NCBI RefSeq assembly: GCF_014654615.1
Contig: NZ_BNBB01000003.1
Location: forward strand, 186,001-250,000
Origin: Streptosporangium violaceochromogenes
Lineage (GTDB): Bacteria; Actinomycetota; Actinomycetes; Streptosporangiales; Streptosporangiaceae
Direction: 5' to 3'
DNA: 64,000 nucleotides
The notes beneath the pieces were generated by a model, which searched no databases, had not been told where the DNA came from, and worked only from the letters and a program-made list of their open reading frames with translations. The translations under genes were made by a program, and so were the position numbers. Of this stretch, positions 52,215 to 60,224 are shown in pieces; within the stretch, counting starts at the first letter, position 1; the number at the start of each line of letters is the position of its first letter.

Positions 52215-53588
52215 CTACGAGGGGCCGCCGGAGGCCAGGGGGAGCCGCAGGACCAGCCGGGCGCCGCGGCCGTTCACGCCGTCGGTGGCGTACAGGCTGC
52301 CCTGGTGCGCGGAGGCGATGTCCCGGGCGATGGACAGCCCCAGCCCGGTGCCTCCCGCGTCGCGGCTGCGGGCGGTGTCCAGGCGGGTGAACCGCTGGAA
52401 GATCCGCTCGCGCTCCTGGGGAGGGATGCCGAGCCCGTCGTCGGAGACCTCGATCACGGCGCTGTCGCCGTCCCTCCCGACACGGACCGCCACCGTGCGC
52501 GCCGCGTGCCGTTCGGCGTTGGCGAGCAGATTGGTCAGCACCCGGGCGAGCTGGACCCTGTTTCCGCAGACCACCACCCCGGGGTCGAGGTGGGTGAGCA
52601 GTTCGTGCCGGAACGGCCGCCGCACCTCCTCGGTGACCAGCTCGGCCAGGTCGATCGCCTCGGGCCTCTCCTTCACCTCGGCGTCCAGACGGGCGAGCAG
52701 GAGCAGGTCGGCCACGATGACCTGGAGCCGCTCGGTGTCCTTCAGCGCCGAGCGCATGGTCTCGGCCGGGTCCTCGGCCTCGGGGGCGGCAAGCGCCAGT
52801 TCGAGCTTGGCGCGCAACCCGGTCAGCGGGGTGCGCAGCTCGTGCGAGGCGTCGGAGGCGAAACGCCGCTGGTTGTCCACGGCCCGCTCCAGCCGTTCGA
52901 GCGTCGCGTTGATGCTCTCCGTGAGGTCGGCGATCTCGTCGTGGGTGGTGGGCACGGGCATCCGGCGGCTGAGGTCGGAGGCGGTGATCTCGGCCATCTC
53001 CCGGCGGATCCGCTCCACCGGCGCCAGGGTCCGGCCGACCGCCCACCAGGTGCCCCAGCCGAGCAGGGCGAGCAGCGCGAGGGCGAAACCGGTCAGCACG
53101 ACCTCCAGGGCGTGGCCGGCGAGCATCGGCGGCTCGGGCGCCGAGGCGTAGACCATGACGTTTCCGTAGGGAGAGTTGTTCTCGTGCATCCCCACGATGA
53201 TCGAGCAGGTCCGCCCGCCTCCGGGCGAGGTCGAACAGGAGACCTTGTCCAGCCGGATGTCGCCCTCGGCGGGGCGGGCGAGGCTGATGGGGGGCTGTCC
53301 CCTCAGCGCGGGACTGGCCGCGATGACCCGGCCGTCGACGGCGACCACCTGGATGTCGGCGACCTGTTTGGTGGGGGTGATGGGGCCGTGCAGTCTCCCC
53401 CTTTCCACGGCGTCGGCCGTCTGGCGGGCCGCGTGTGTCACGGCCAGGAGGGTCTGGTGGTGAACCCTTGAACGCAGGCCCAGCGAGGTCGCGAGCGCGC
53501 CGGCTCCCAGCACCACCGCGAAAACCATGACGGTGGTGAGCGTCGCCCGGGCCCGGATGGACAGAGAACCCAGCAATACGGCCACCAC
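52215..53588 (-). CDS. Sensor histidine kinase (HAMP, orphan)
   Basis: 457 residues from GTG 53588. It has a first helix (TTVMVFAVVLGAGALATSLGL), an extracellular sensing region, a second helix (EVVLTGFALALLALLGW) and HAMP. The H box is ASDASHELRTPLTGLR, the N box VLTNLLANAERHA, and the G boxes DDGLGIPP and GGTGLGLSIA. No response-regulator gene is adjacent; upstream is an LCP protein on the same strand. Its partner regulator must be elsewhere. Confidence 0.92.
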   Translation of the reverse strand: MVAVLLGSLSIRARATLTTVMVFAVVLGAGALATSLGLRSRVHHQTLLAVTHAARQTADAVERGRLHGPITPTKQVADIQVVAVDGRVIAASPALRGQPPISLARPAEGDIRLDKVSCSTSPGGGRTCSIIVGMHENNSPYGNVMVYASAPEPPMLAGHALEVVLTGFALALLALLGWGTWWAVGRTLAPVERIRREMAEITASDLSRRMPVPTTHDEIADLTESINATLERLERAVDNQRRFASDASHELRTPLTGLRAKLELALAAPEAEDPAETMRSALKDTERLQVIVADLLLLARLDAEVKERPEAIDLAELVTEEVRRPFRHELLTHLDPGVVVCGNRVQLARVLTNLLANAERHAARTVAVRVGRDGDSAVIEVSDDGLGIPPQERERIFQRFTRLDTARSRDAGGTGLGLSIARDIASAHQGSLYATDGVNGRGARLVLRLPLASGGPS

Positions 53589-53779
53589 CCCCCCGAATAG
53601 CTCCCCGTCCCCTCTTTATAGATGTTTAAAATTCAATGTTAAGCAAAGGGGGGCAAAGCCCTTATGGTCGTTTCCTTGGAAGCGGGAAACGGCCTTCCCT
53701 CTCCGCGGGAGGGGGCGCGGCCGGGCCGGAATCGGGCCGAGGGAGGGCCGTGGGCGGGGCGGGAAGCGGCAAAGGGGGA

Positions 53780-55189
53780 TCAGGCCGTGCAGGAGTCGTG
53801 GGTGGCGTCGAACCCCTTCAGGCTGTCGGGATCGTTTCGCCGGGGCGGTTTGAGCCCCCGCCAGTCGTCGCCGACGACGAGGATGAGCCTGGGGGAGACC
53901 GCCCGCCGTATGAGCCTTCCGGTGGACCTCAGCAGGTCGCGGGTGAGCGTCGGCGCCCCCGCCGCGCCCTTCGGGGAGTAGACGACCAGGGTCTTCGGGT
54001 ACGGCCCGCCCGGCGCGTCGCCGACCTTGGTGATGTGGTAGCCCCGCTCCTCCAGCTGGACGGCCACCAGCGCGGCCAGGTTGGGGCGGCCGGTGCCGTT
54101 GCGCACCTCGACCTGGATCTTGGAACGTGGCACCTTGGACTGGCCGCCCTTGACCCCCGAGCCGGTGACCGTCCTGTCCTGGGCGACGATGCGGAAGAGC
54201 TGCGTGCTCTGCGGCTCCACCCACTCCACCCGGCCCGGGTAGGTCACCGAGTACCGCCAGGGGGTGGTGATGAAGTGGATCTGCCCGGCGGCGAGTCCCT
54301 CGGCGCCGGCCGCCAGGTCCTTCATGACACCCGGGGTGAGCTCGGGGTCGGTGGTGACCGACTTGGTGGCCGCGTCGAGGAAGCCGAAGAGCCTGGCCGG
54401 GTCGGTGAGCGTCTCGCCGCTCATCACCTTTTTGACCATGGAGGCGATGAACATCTGCTGCCGCTGGATGCGTCCGATGTCGGAGCCGTCGCCCAGGCTG
54501 TAGCGGGCCCGGACGTAGCCCAGGGCCTGCTCGCCCTTGAGTGTCTGCCGGCCGGCGCGCAGGGTGAGCAGGGCCTTGGTGTCGTGGACGGGTTCGGGCA
54601 CGCAGACCTCGACCCCGCCGACCGCGTCGACCATGCTCTTGAAGCCGGTGAAGTCGACCTTCACGAAGTGGTCGATGTGGATGCCGGTGAGCGATTCCAC
54701 GGTCTTCCAGGTGCAGGTGATCCCGCCGGAGTTGAACGACTCGTTGATCATGCCCAGGTGCGCCCGCTGACCGGTCAGCCCCTGCCTGGCCCGGCAGTCG
54801 GGAAGCCGCACCATCGAGTCGCGGGGGAAGCTGATGATCATCGCGTTGTCGCGGTTCGGCGAGATGTGGGCGAGCATGATCGTGTCGGTCCGCTCGCCCG
54901 GGAACCTTCCATATTTGGCGTTCTTGCCGTTCCGCTGGTCCGAGCCGACGACCAGGACGTTCACGGCCCTGGTCGCGACCTTGACCGGCCGGTCGCCCAG
55001 GTCCTCCGTGGGGACGTCGATGTGCTTGACGTTTCCGCTGAGCTTGAGGTAGGCGCCGGCCACCGTCGCCACGACCGCGAGGACGACGGCCAGGACGGCC
55101 GCCGCGAGCCACCACGGCCACCTGCGTCGCCGCCGGGAGGGGGCCTGCTGCGCCGGCTCTGTGGGCGCGTCGATCAACCCGCTACTCAC
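53780..55189 (-). CDS. LytR-CpsA-Psr (LCP) family wall-polymer transferase with LytR_C domain
   Basis: 469 residues from GTG 55189, ribosome site AGGAG. It has a Pro-rich cytoplasmic start, one helix (PWWLAAAVLAVVLAVVATVAGAYL) and an LCP domain (VNVLVVGSDQR, ERTDTIMLAHIS, MIISFPRDSMV, FVKVDFTGFKSMVDAVGGVEVCV, YVRARYSLGDGSDIGRIQRQQ). A C-terminal LytR_C domain follows (IQVEVRNGTGRPNLAALVAVQLEERGYHI). It attaches teichoic- or arabinogalactan-type polymers to peptidoglycan. It stands alone, upstream of the orphan kinase gene. Confidence 0.93.
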   Translation of the reverse strand: MSSGLIDAPTEPAQQAPSRRRRRWPWWLAAAVLAVVLAVVATVAGAYLKLSGNVKHIDVPTEDLGDRPVKVATRAVNVLVVGSDQRNGKNAKYGRFPGERTDTIMLAHISPNRDNAMIISFPRDSMVRLPDCRARQGLTGQRAHLGMINESFNSGGITCTWKTVESLTGIHIDHFVKVDFTGFKSMVDAVGGVEVCVPEPVHDTKALLTLRAGRQTLKGEQALGYVRARYSLGDGSDIGRIQRQQMFIASMVKKVMSGETLTDPARLFGFLDAATKSVTTDPELTPGVMKDLAAGAEGLAAGQIHFITTPWRYSVTYPGRVEWVEPQSTQLFRIVAQDRTVTGSGVKGGQSKVPRSKIQVEVRNGTGRPNLAALVAVQLEERGYHITKVGDAPGGPYPKTLVVYSPKGAAGAPTLTRDLLRSTGRLIRRAVSPRLILVVGDDWRGLKPPRRNDPDSLKGFDATHDSCTA

Positions 55190-55431
55190 GTGACTCCTGG
55201 AGGAAGATGGGCCAGGGTGCCCCCGTGGCCGAGGAGCCGGTTTCCGGCCTCGCCGAGTGTACTGATCCTCCATAAGAAGGGGATAAAAACAGGGAACTCA
55301 TGGGGGCGGCGAAATGAATGCGCGGGGCGGTGAAGGCGCGCGGGGGCGGAGGATCACACCTTCACGGGCGGACAATCGGCCATTGGTGGAATAGTTATTG
55401 TATGACCGGTTCCTGTTACTATCCGCCGATG

Positions 55432-55941
55432 ATGATCCGTGAGGGAAAATCCAGCGACGTTCCCGCCGTGCTGGGGATGTTCGACGGCGCCGTGGCGTGG
55501 CTGGCCGCGCGGGGCCGTACCGGCCAGTGGGGGGACCGGCCGTTCTCCACCGATCCGGCGCGGGTGGAACGGGTCACCGCCTGGGCGGGCTCGGGCGGGA
55601 TGCGCATCGCCGAGGTCGGCGGGGAGCCCGCCGGATGCATGGTGCTCGGGCCCGCGGTCTCCTACGTCCCCCACGCCTCCGAGCCCGAGCTCTACGTGCA
55701 GGCGCTCGTCGTCGACCGGCGGTTCGGCGGCCACGGCGTCGGCTCGGCCCTGCTGGAACGTGCCCGGGCCGAGGCGGCCGAGCGGGGGGTCGCTCTGCTC
55801 CGGGTCGACTGCTACGCCGGTGACGACGGCCGCCTGGTGACGTACTACGAGAGCCAGGGCTTCACCCGCACCGAGCCCTTCTCCGTCGGTGAGTGGCCCG
55901 GCCAGCTCCTGGAGCTTCGCCTGCCCGCCGAGGCCGGCTGA
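55432..55941 (+). CDS. GNAT-family acetyltransferase
   Basis: 169 residues if it starts at ATG 55432 (MIREGKSSDVPAVLGMFDGAV); ATG 55402 is also possible and no start has a clear ribosome site. The A motif is YVQALVVDRRFGGHGVGSALLERARAEAAERG, followed by LLRVDCYAGDDGRLVTYYESQGF. It is a single gene and the substrate is unknown. Confidence 0.86.
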   Translation: MIREGKSSDVPAVLGMFDGAVAWLAARGRTGQWGDRPFSTDPARVERVTAWAGSGGMRIAEVGGEPAGCMVLGPAVSYVPHASEPELYVQALVVDRRFGGHGVGSALLERARAEAAERGVALLRVDCYAGDDGRLVTYYESQGFTRTEPFSVGEWPGQLLELRLPAEAG

Positions 55942-56004
55942 CCGGGGGAGGAGAGGGGACCGGGGAACCCGTGCCCCCTCCCGCCGCCGGGAGAGAAGGA
56001 CGGT

Positions 56005-56907
56005 CTATCCGGGCTGCTCGGGCCGTTCAGGCTGTTCGGACTGCTGCGGCCGCTCGGGCCGCTGCGGCCGCTCGGGCCGCTGGGGCTGCTCGGGCCGTTC
56101 GAATCGTTCTGACTGTCCGGGCTGTTTGGGTCGCTCGGAGCCGGTGGATCCCATCGGGTAGACGCGGAGCCAGTCCACCTCCATCCACGCCTCTCCCCCG
56201 TTCCCCTGACCGGGGAACCAGTCAAGTTGCAGGCAGGCCGACATCGGGCTGTGCGCGGCGTTCGACGAGCGGAACCACTCTCGCCCGTCGATGTAGCCGA
56301 CGACTCCGTTCGGGCTGTTCTCCACCGCGTAGGTGTGCCAGGAGGTCATGTCCAGCTCGGCGTGCGCCTGCTCCTGCCCCTGGGGGGTGTGGAGGAAGAA
56401 GTTGGGCCGCCGCCGGCCGGGGTCGTCGACGACCTCCAGAAAGTCGATCTCCTCGCCCGTGGCGCTCTGCACGTTCCCCCCGCCCTCCTGGGGCCACAGC
56501 AGGGCGACGGGGTGGTAGGAGCCCGCTCCCTCGTACAGCCGGACGCGGGTCTCCCATCGGCCGTAGGTCTGGCCGTGACGGCTGGCCAGCCCCGCGGTGG
56601 TGCCGTCCGCCGTGCCGTGCAGGTAGAGGGCGCCGTTGCCCATCAGGAGCTGGTCGGGGGAACGGCGGCCGTTGCCGGCGTGCCCCGGTGAGTCGTAGAC
56701 CACCCAGTCGGACGGGTCGAGATAGTCGTCGAACTCCGCGCACCAGGCGGGCGCCCCCCAGCCGAGCGTTCCGGCGGCGCTGGACTCGTCCGCCGAGGGC
56801 GAGCAGGTCGCGGCGGGGGCCACCTCGCCCTGGGCGGCGCTGAGCGTGCTGACCGTCAGCGTCGCCACCGCGCTGAGAACGGCCAGCCGCAGATGGGATC
56901 GGTTCAT
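56005..56907 (-). CDS. Secreted GH16-family glycoside hydrolase
   Basis: 300 residues from ATG 56907, overlapping the upstream stop (ATGA). It has a signal peptide (RLAVLSAVATLTVSTLSAA) and a concanavalin-like catalytic domain with the GH16 motif ExDxxE at 153-158 (EIDFLE), RWETRVRLYEGAG before it and WHTYAVENSPNGVVGYIDG after. The last 50 residues are repeats of Arg-Pro-Glu/Gln-x (RPEQPQRPERPQ type), perhaps a wall-binding or linker tail. The substrate is a beta-1,3/1,4-glucan or similar. It is the last gene of the terminal operon. Confidence 0.88.
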   Translation of the reverse strand: MNRSHLRLAVLSAVATLTVSTLSAAQGEVAPAATCSPSADESSAAGTLGWGAPAWCAEFDDYLDPSDWVVYDSPGHAGNGRRSPDQLLMGNGALYLHGTADGTTAGLASRHGQTYGRWETRVRLYEGAGSYHPVALLWPQEGGGNVQSATGEEIDFLEVVDDPGRRRPNFFLHTPQGQEQAHAELDMTSWHTYAVENSPNGVVGYIDGREWFRSSNAAHSPMSACLQLDWFPGQGNGGEAWMEVDWLRVYPMGSTGSERPKQPGQSERFERPEQPQRPERPQRPERPQQSEQPERPEQPG

Positions 56908-58403
56908 GATCGTTTCTCCCCGGTTCTGGCGCAGAGCGCGGAGGGACTGAAACTCCAGCACCCGGCCACGGCCGGTGCCCAGGAGGCGGATCGGCTCGGG
57001 GACGGGGTGGAGGGAAGGGCGGGCGCGGCGGGAGGCGCGAAGGCCCATCGGGGTGACGCCGGGGCCACCTTCTGCCCGGCGATCAGGGGGAGGGCGGGGA
57101 ACTCGGCCGTACGGCTCCGCCAGGGCGCCAGGCTCCAGCACGCCGCGGCCTGCCGCGCGCCGCAGGTGTCGGCGACGGGGGAGCGCTTCAGCGGGGGCAG
57201 GGGGACGACGGGCTTGGGGGAGGGAGCCGGGGGGAAGGGCACCGTGACCGGGGGGCTCCCCTGCTTCTGGGCCTGCTGCTGGTCGGGGGTGAGGGGGAGC
57301 GGCGTCGCGGTGGGCACGGCGGTCGGGGTGGCCGACGGCTTCGGCGCCTGGGCCGGTGCGGTGGGCTTGGGGGTGGTGGGCTTGGGGGTGGTGGGCTGGG
57401 GAGCGGGGTCCGCCGGGTCGGTGGCCGGAGTCGTGGCGTCGACGGCCGGGTTGGGGGCAGGCTTCGGCGCCTGGGTCGGAGGGACGGGCGCCGGAGGGAC
57501 GGGCGTCGTCTGCTTGGGCGGGGCCGGCTTGGGGGTGGGCTTGGCGGCCGGGATCTCGGGGAGCTTCGGCTTCGGCACCTTCTGCGGCGGGACCGGCAGC
57601 GGAAGGGGCGGAAGGGGCGGGAGCGGGGACGTGGGCTTGGCGGTCGTCGCGGACGGGGCCGGGGCCGGTGGAGGCGTCGGGGTGGCGCTGGGAACCACCG
57701 AGGAGGCCGGGTCGGGGGTGTCCTGCGGCGCGCTCTTGGCCGGTGCCGGGGTCGGTGCCGGGGCTTCGCCGGTCGCCGCCGGAGCCGGCGTCGCGTCGGC
57801 CTTGGGAAGGTTCGCCGCGAACATCTTCGCGCCGGACTTGTTCACGGGCGCGGCCGGGGACTTCTGGGCGGGGGAGGACGTGGGGGGCGGGGAGGCGGGC
57901 GAGGGCTTGGTCTTCGGCGGCGGCGCGTGCTTGGCGTGGTGGACCGGGGCCGGCGGTTTCGGCGACGGCTTCGGCTCGGCCTTCTCGGCCTCCGTCTTCC
58001 CGGCCTTCTTCGCCTCGCCGGAGGGCGGGGGCGCCTCGGAGGAGGAGCCGCCGGAGGGGTTCTCGTCCTCGATCACCGACCCCTTGTCCGGGGTGGTGGG
58101 CGCGGTGTCCAGCGTGCCCTCGGTCTCCGGCGCGCCCTCGCTGTCCGAGGGCGGGGGGGCGTCGGACTCCGCGGCCGGGGGCCGCTCGTCCCCGGACCCG
58201 GTGGACTGGCCGTTCTCCGTGGCGGGGGGCTGCTCCGACGACGCGGGCTCCGACGGCGCCGAGACGTCGGACCCCGGGTCGGCCAGGGCCGTCCAGGGCT
58301 GGGCGACGACCGCGCCGGTCGTCGCGGACACCGCGGCCAGAAGGAGGCCGGAGACCAGCGTGACGCGCCGGGAGGGACGCCTGGAGGGGCTACGTGGGGG
58401 CAT
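56904..58403 (-). CDS. Long proline/alanine-rich exported protein
   Basis: 499 residues from ATG 58403, ribosome site GAGGAAAGG. It has a signal sequence (RRVTLVSGLLLAAVSATTGAVVA), an acidic Ser/Glu stretch, then about 300 residues of Pro/Ala/Thr/Lys repeats. A compact C-terminal part with three Cys follows (VADTCGARQAAACWSLAPW, VAGCWSF). It looks like a wall-spanning rod with a small tip domain. It is coupled to the GH16 gene by a four-base overlap. No family is recognised. Confidence 0.8.
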   Translation of the reverse strand: MPPRSPSRRPSRRVTLVSGLLLAAVSATTGAVVAQPWTALADPGSDVSAPSEPASSEQPPATENGQSTGSGDERPPAAESDAPPPSDSEGAPETEGTLDTAPTTPDKGSVIEDENPSGGSSSEAPPPSGEAKKAGKTEAEKAEPKPSPKPPAPVHHAKHAPPPKTKPSPASPPPTSSPAQKSPAAPVNKSGAKMFAANLPKADATPAPAATGEAPAPTPAPAKSAPQDTPDPASSVVPSATPTPPPAPAPSATTAKPTSPLPPLPPLPLPVPPQKVPKPKLPEIPAAKPTPKPAPPKQTTPVPPAPVPPTQAPKPAPNPAVDATTPATDPADPAPQPTTPKPTTPKPTAPAQAPKPSATPTAVPTATPLPLTPDQQQAQKQGSPPVTVPFPPAPSPKPVVPLPPLKRSPVADTCGARQAAACWSLAPWRSRTAEFPALPLIAGQKVAPASPRWAFAPPAAPALPSTPSPSRSASWAPAVAGCWSFSPSALCARTGEKRS

Positions 58404-58421
58404 CGATGCCTTTCCTCGATC

Positions 58422-59180
58422 TTAGGGGGTGGGATCGGGACCGGAGAGGGGCTTCCAGCCCGCGGCGGTGAACTCGGGGGTGCCGGGCAGGGCGACCGCG
58501 GGCACGGGGGCCGGGGCGGGGTCGGGGATGTTGACCCAGTCTCCGCGCCCGGGGCCGCGCATGCCGGGGTTCCAGGTCATGAGCAGGCTCATGGCGTAGG
58601 GGCTGGAGTAGGTCGGGTCGGTGTCCTGGACGCCCTTGGTCGCGGTCACCTGGACCAGGACGGAGACCTGGACGAGGTCGTCGGCCCGGGGGCGCCACTG
58701 GACGCCGATCGTCTTCGTCCGCATGGCGGCCCCCTCCGGGAGCGCCCCGCTCTTGGGAAGGCCGAGGGTCTCGCGCCACCCGGCGACCGCGGCCCGCGCG
58801 CCCGCGCGGGCCGCCTCCCGCTGCTCCGGCGGGGCGTACAGCACCGCCGCGTGCTGGGCCTGGGCGGCGTCCAGCGTCCAGGCCGCCTCCAGGGCGGCCG
58901 CCGCCGCCGAGACCGCCCCCGCCTCGGTGTGGGGGAATCCGATGGGGTAGCCCGCCTCCCCCTCGTAACCGGAGGGCGAGGCGAGCGTGACGGCGCCGGC
59001 CGCTCCGGTCGCCGGGGTGGGCGTGGTGCCGGACCCGCCCGCCAGGAGACGCCACCCTCCGATCGCCACCAGGATCGCCCCCACGATCGAGACGACCACG
59101 ACGACCATCCGGCGGTTGGTGCGCGACGGAGACCCCAGATCCCAGTCCAGGGTGGAGTCCCCGGCGATCGGCGGCCGCAC
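58422..59180 (-). CDS. Single-pass membrane protein, VirB8/TcpC-like topology
   Basis: 252 residues from GTG 59180, sharing one base with the ParA stop. It has a short cytoplasmic start, one helix (MVVVVVSIVGAILVAIGGW), then an extracellular domain (HTEAGAVSAAAAALEAAWTLDAAQAQ, WRPRADDLVQVSVLVQVTATKG, YAMSLLMTWNPGM). The helix plus an outer alpha/beta domain is the plan of VirB8/TcpC-like transfer components, but I cannot confirm homology. It is coupled to the ParA-like gene. Confidence 0.8.
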   Translation of the reverse strand: MRPPIAGDSTLDWDLGSPSRTNRRMVVVVVSIVGAILVAIGGWRLLAGGSGTTPTPATGAAGAVTLASPSGYEGEAGYPIGFPHTEAGAVSAAAAALEAAWTLDAAQAQHAAVLYAPPEQREAARAGARAAVAGWRETLGLPKSGALPEGAAMRTKTIGVQWRPRADDLVQVSVLVQVTATKGVQDTDPTYSSPYAMSLLMTWNPGMRGPGRGDWVNIPDPAPAPVPAVALPGTPEFTAAGWKPLSGPDPTP

Positions 59181-60172
59181 TATCGGCTCCGCTCCGCGCG
59201 CGCGCCGAACGCCTGACCGGCCGCCGCCGCGAGGCGCAGGTAGGCGCCCCGGGTGGTGGGCCGCAGCCGTGCCAGGTCCACCTCGGCGCCCTCCTTGAGG
59301 TGGGGATCGAAGGGGACGCGGATCACCGACCGGCAGCGGGAGGCGAAGTGCCGCTCCAGCAGGTTCAGGTCCACGGTGGATCTGTCCTCCACGGCGTTCA
59401 GCACCACGATGGCGTTCTTCACCAGCTCGGCGTGGCCATGGGCCGTCAGCCAGTCCAGTGTCGCCGCGGCCGAGCTCGCGCCGTCCACCGCGACCAGGCT
59501 GACCAGCACGATCTGGTCGGCCAGTTCCAGGGTCGCGCCCATGGCCCCGTGCAGCAGCCCGGTCCCGCAGTCGGTGATGCAGATCGAGTAGTAGCGCTCG
59601 ATCAGCCCGGCGACCGTGCGGTAGTCGTCGGCGTCGAACGCCTCGCTGACCGCGGGGTCGGTGTCGGAGGCGAGGATCTCCAGCCGGGCCGGGGACTGGG
59701 AGGTGAAGGCGCGGGCGTCCGCGTAGCGCAGGATGTGCGGGGCCTCGGCGAGGAGGGTACGGATGGTCGCGGCGGTCTCCGACCTGACCTTGATGCCGAG
59801 GGTTCCCCGGTCGGGGTTGGCGTCGATCGCGATCACCCGGTCTCCCCGCAGGGAGGCCAGGGTGTTGCCCAGGGCGACGGTCGTCGTGGTCTTGCCGACC
59901 CCGCCCTTGAGGCTCATCACCGCGATCCGGTGGTGGCCGCTGGCCACGGGGGTCTGGGCCTGGGCGATCAGCGTGCGGCGTTCGAGCTCCGCGGCCGACT
60001 CCGCGGGGACGATCTTCCCGCCGGAGAGCTGCCAGACCAGACGGCGCCACCCGCCCGTGGGTTCGGGACGCCGGTTGGTGAGGAGATGTTCGGCGGTGAG
60101 GGGGACCGTCTCCGGGAACTGCTCGCCCCCGGGGGGCGGCGCGGCCTGGATCCGGGGTGACGTCTCCGTCAT
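59180..60172 (-). CDS. MinD/ParA-family ATPase
   Basis: 330 residues from ATG 60172. A Pro-rich N-terminal 50 residues precede the ATPase. It has the deviant Walker A KGGVGKTT at 89-96 (VMSLKGGVGKTTTT), VIAIDANPDRGTLG, ITDCGTGLLHGAMGATLELAD and NAIVVLNAVEDRSTVDLNLLE. Similar Pro-rich ParA-like proteins accompany type VII secretion (EspI-like) and actinobacterial conjugation genes. Here it lies between two membrane proteins in a tight operon, suggesting it positions or drives an envelope complex. Confidence 0.9.
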   Translation of the reverse strand: MTETSPRIQAAPPPGGEQFPETVPLTAEHLLTNRRPEPTGGWRRLVWQLSGGKIVPAESAAELERRTLIAQAQTPVASGHHRIAVMSLKGGVGKTTTTVALGNTLASLRGDRVIAIDANPDRGTLGIKVRSETAATIRTLLAEAPHILRYADARAFTSQSPARLEILASDTDPAVSEAFDADDYRTVAGLIERYYSICITDCGTGLLHGAMGATLELADQIVLVSLVAVDGASSAAATLDWLTAHGHAELVKNAIVVLNAVEDRSTVDLNLLERHFASRCRSVIRVPFDPHLKEGAEVDLARLRPTTRGAYLRLAAAAGQAFGARAERSR

Positions 60173-60224
60173 GGCCAGGGTCCTTTCACAGATGACTTTC
60201 GCCGGGAGACCGGCGGGAGGGGGG

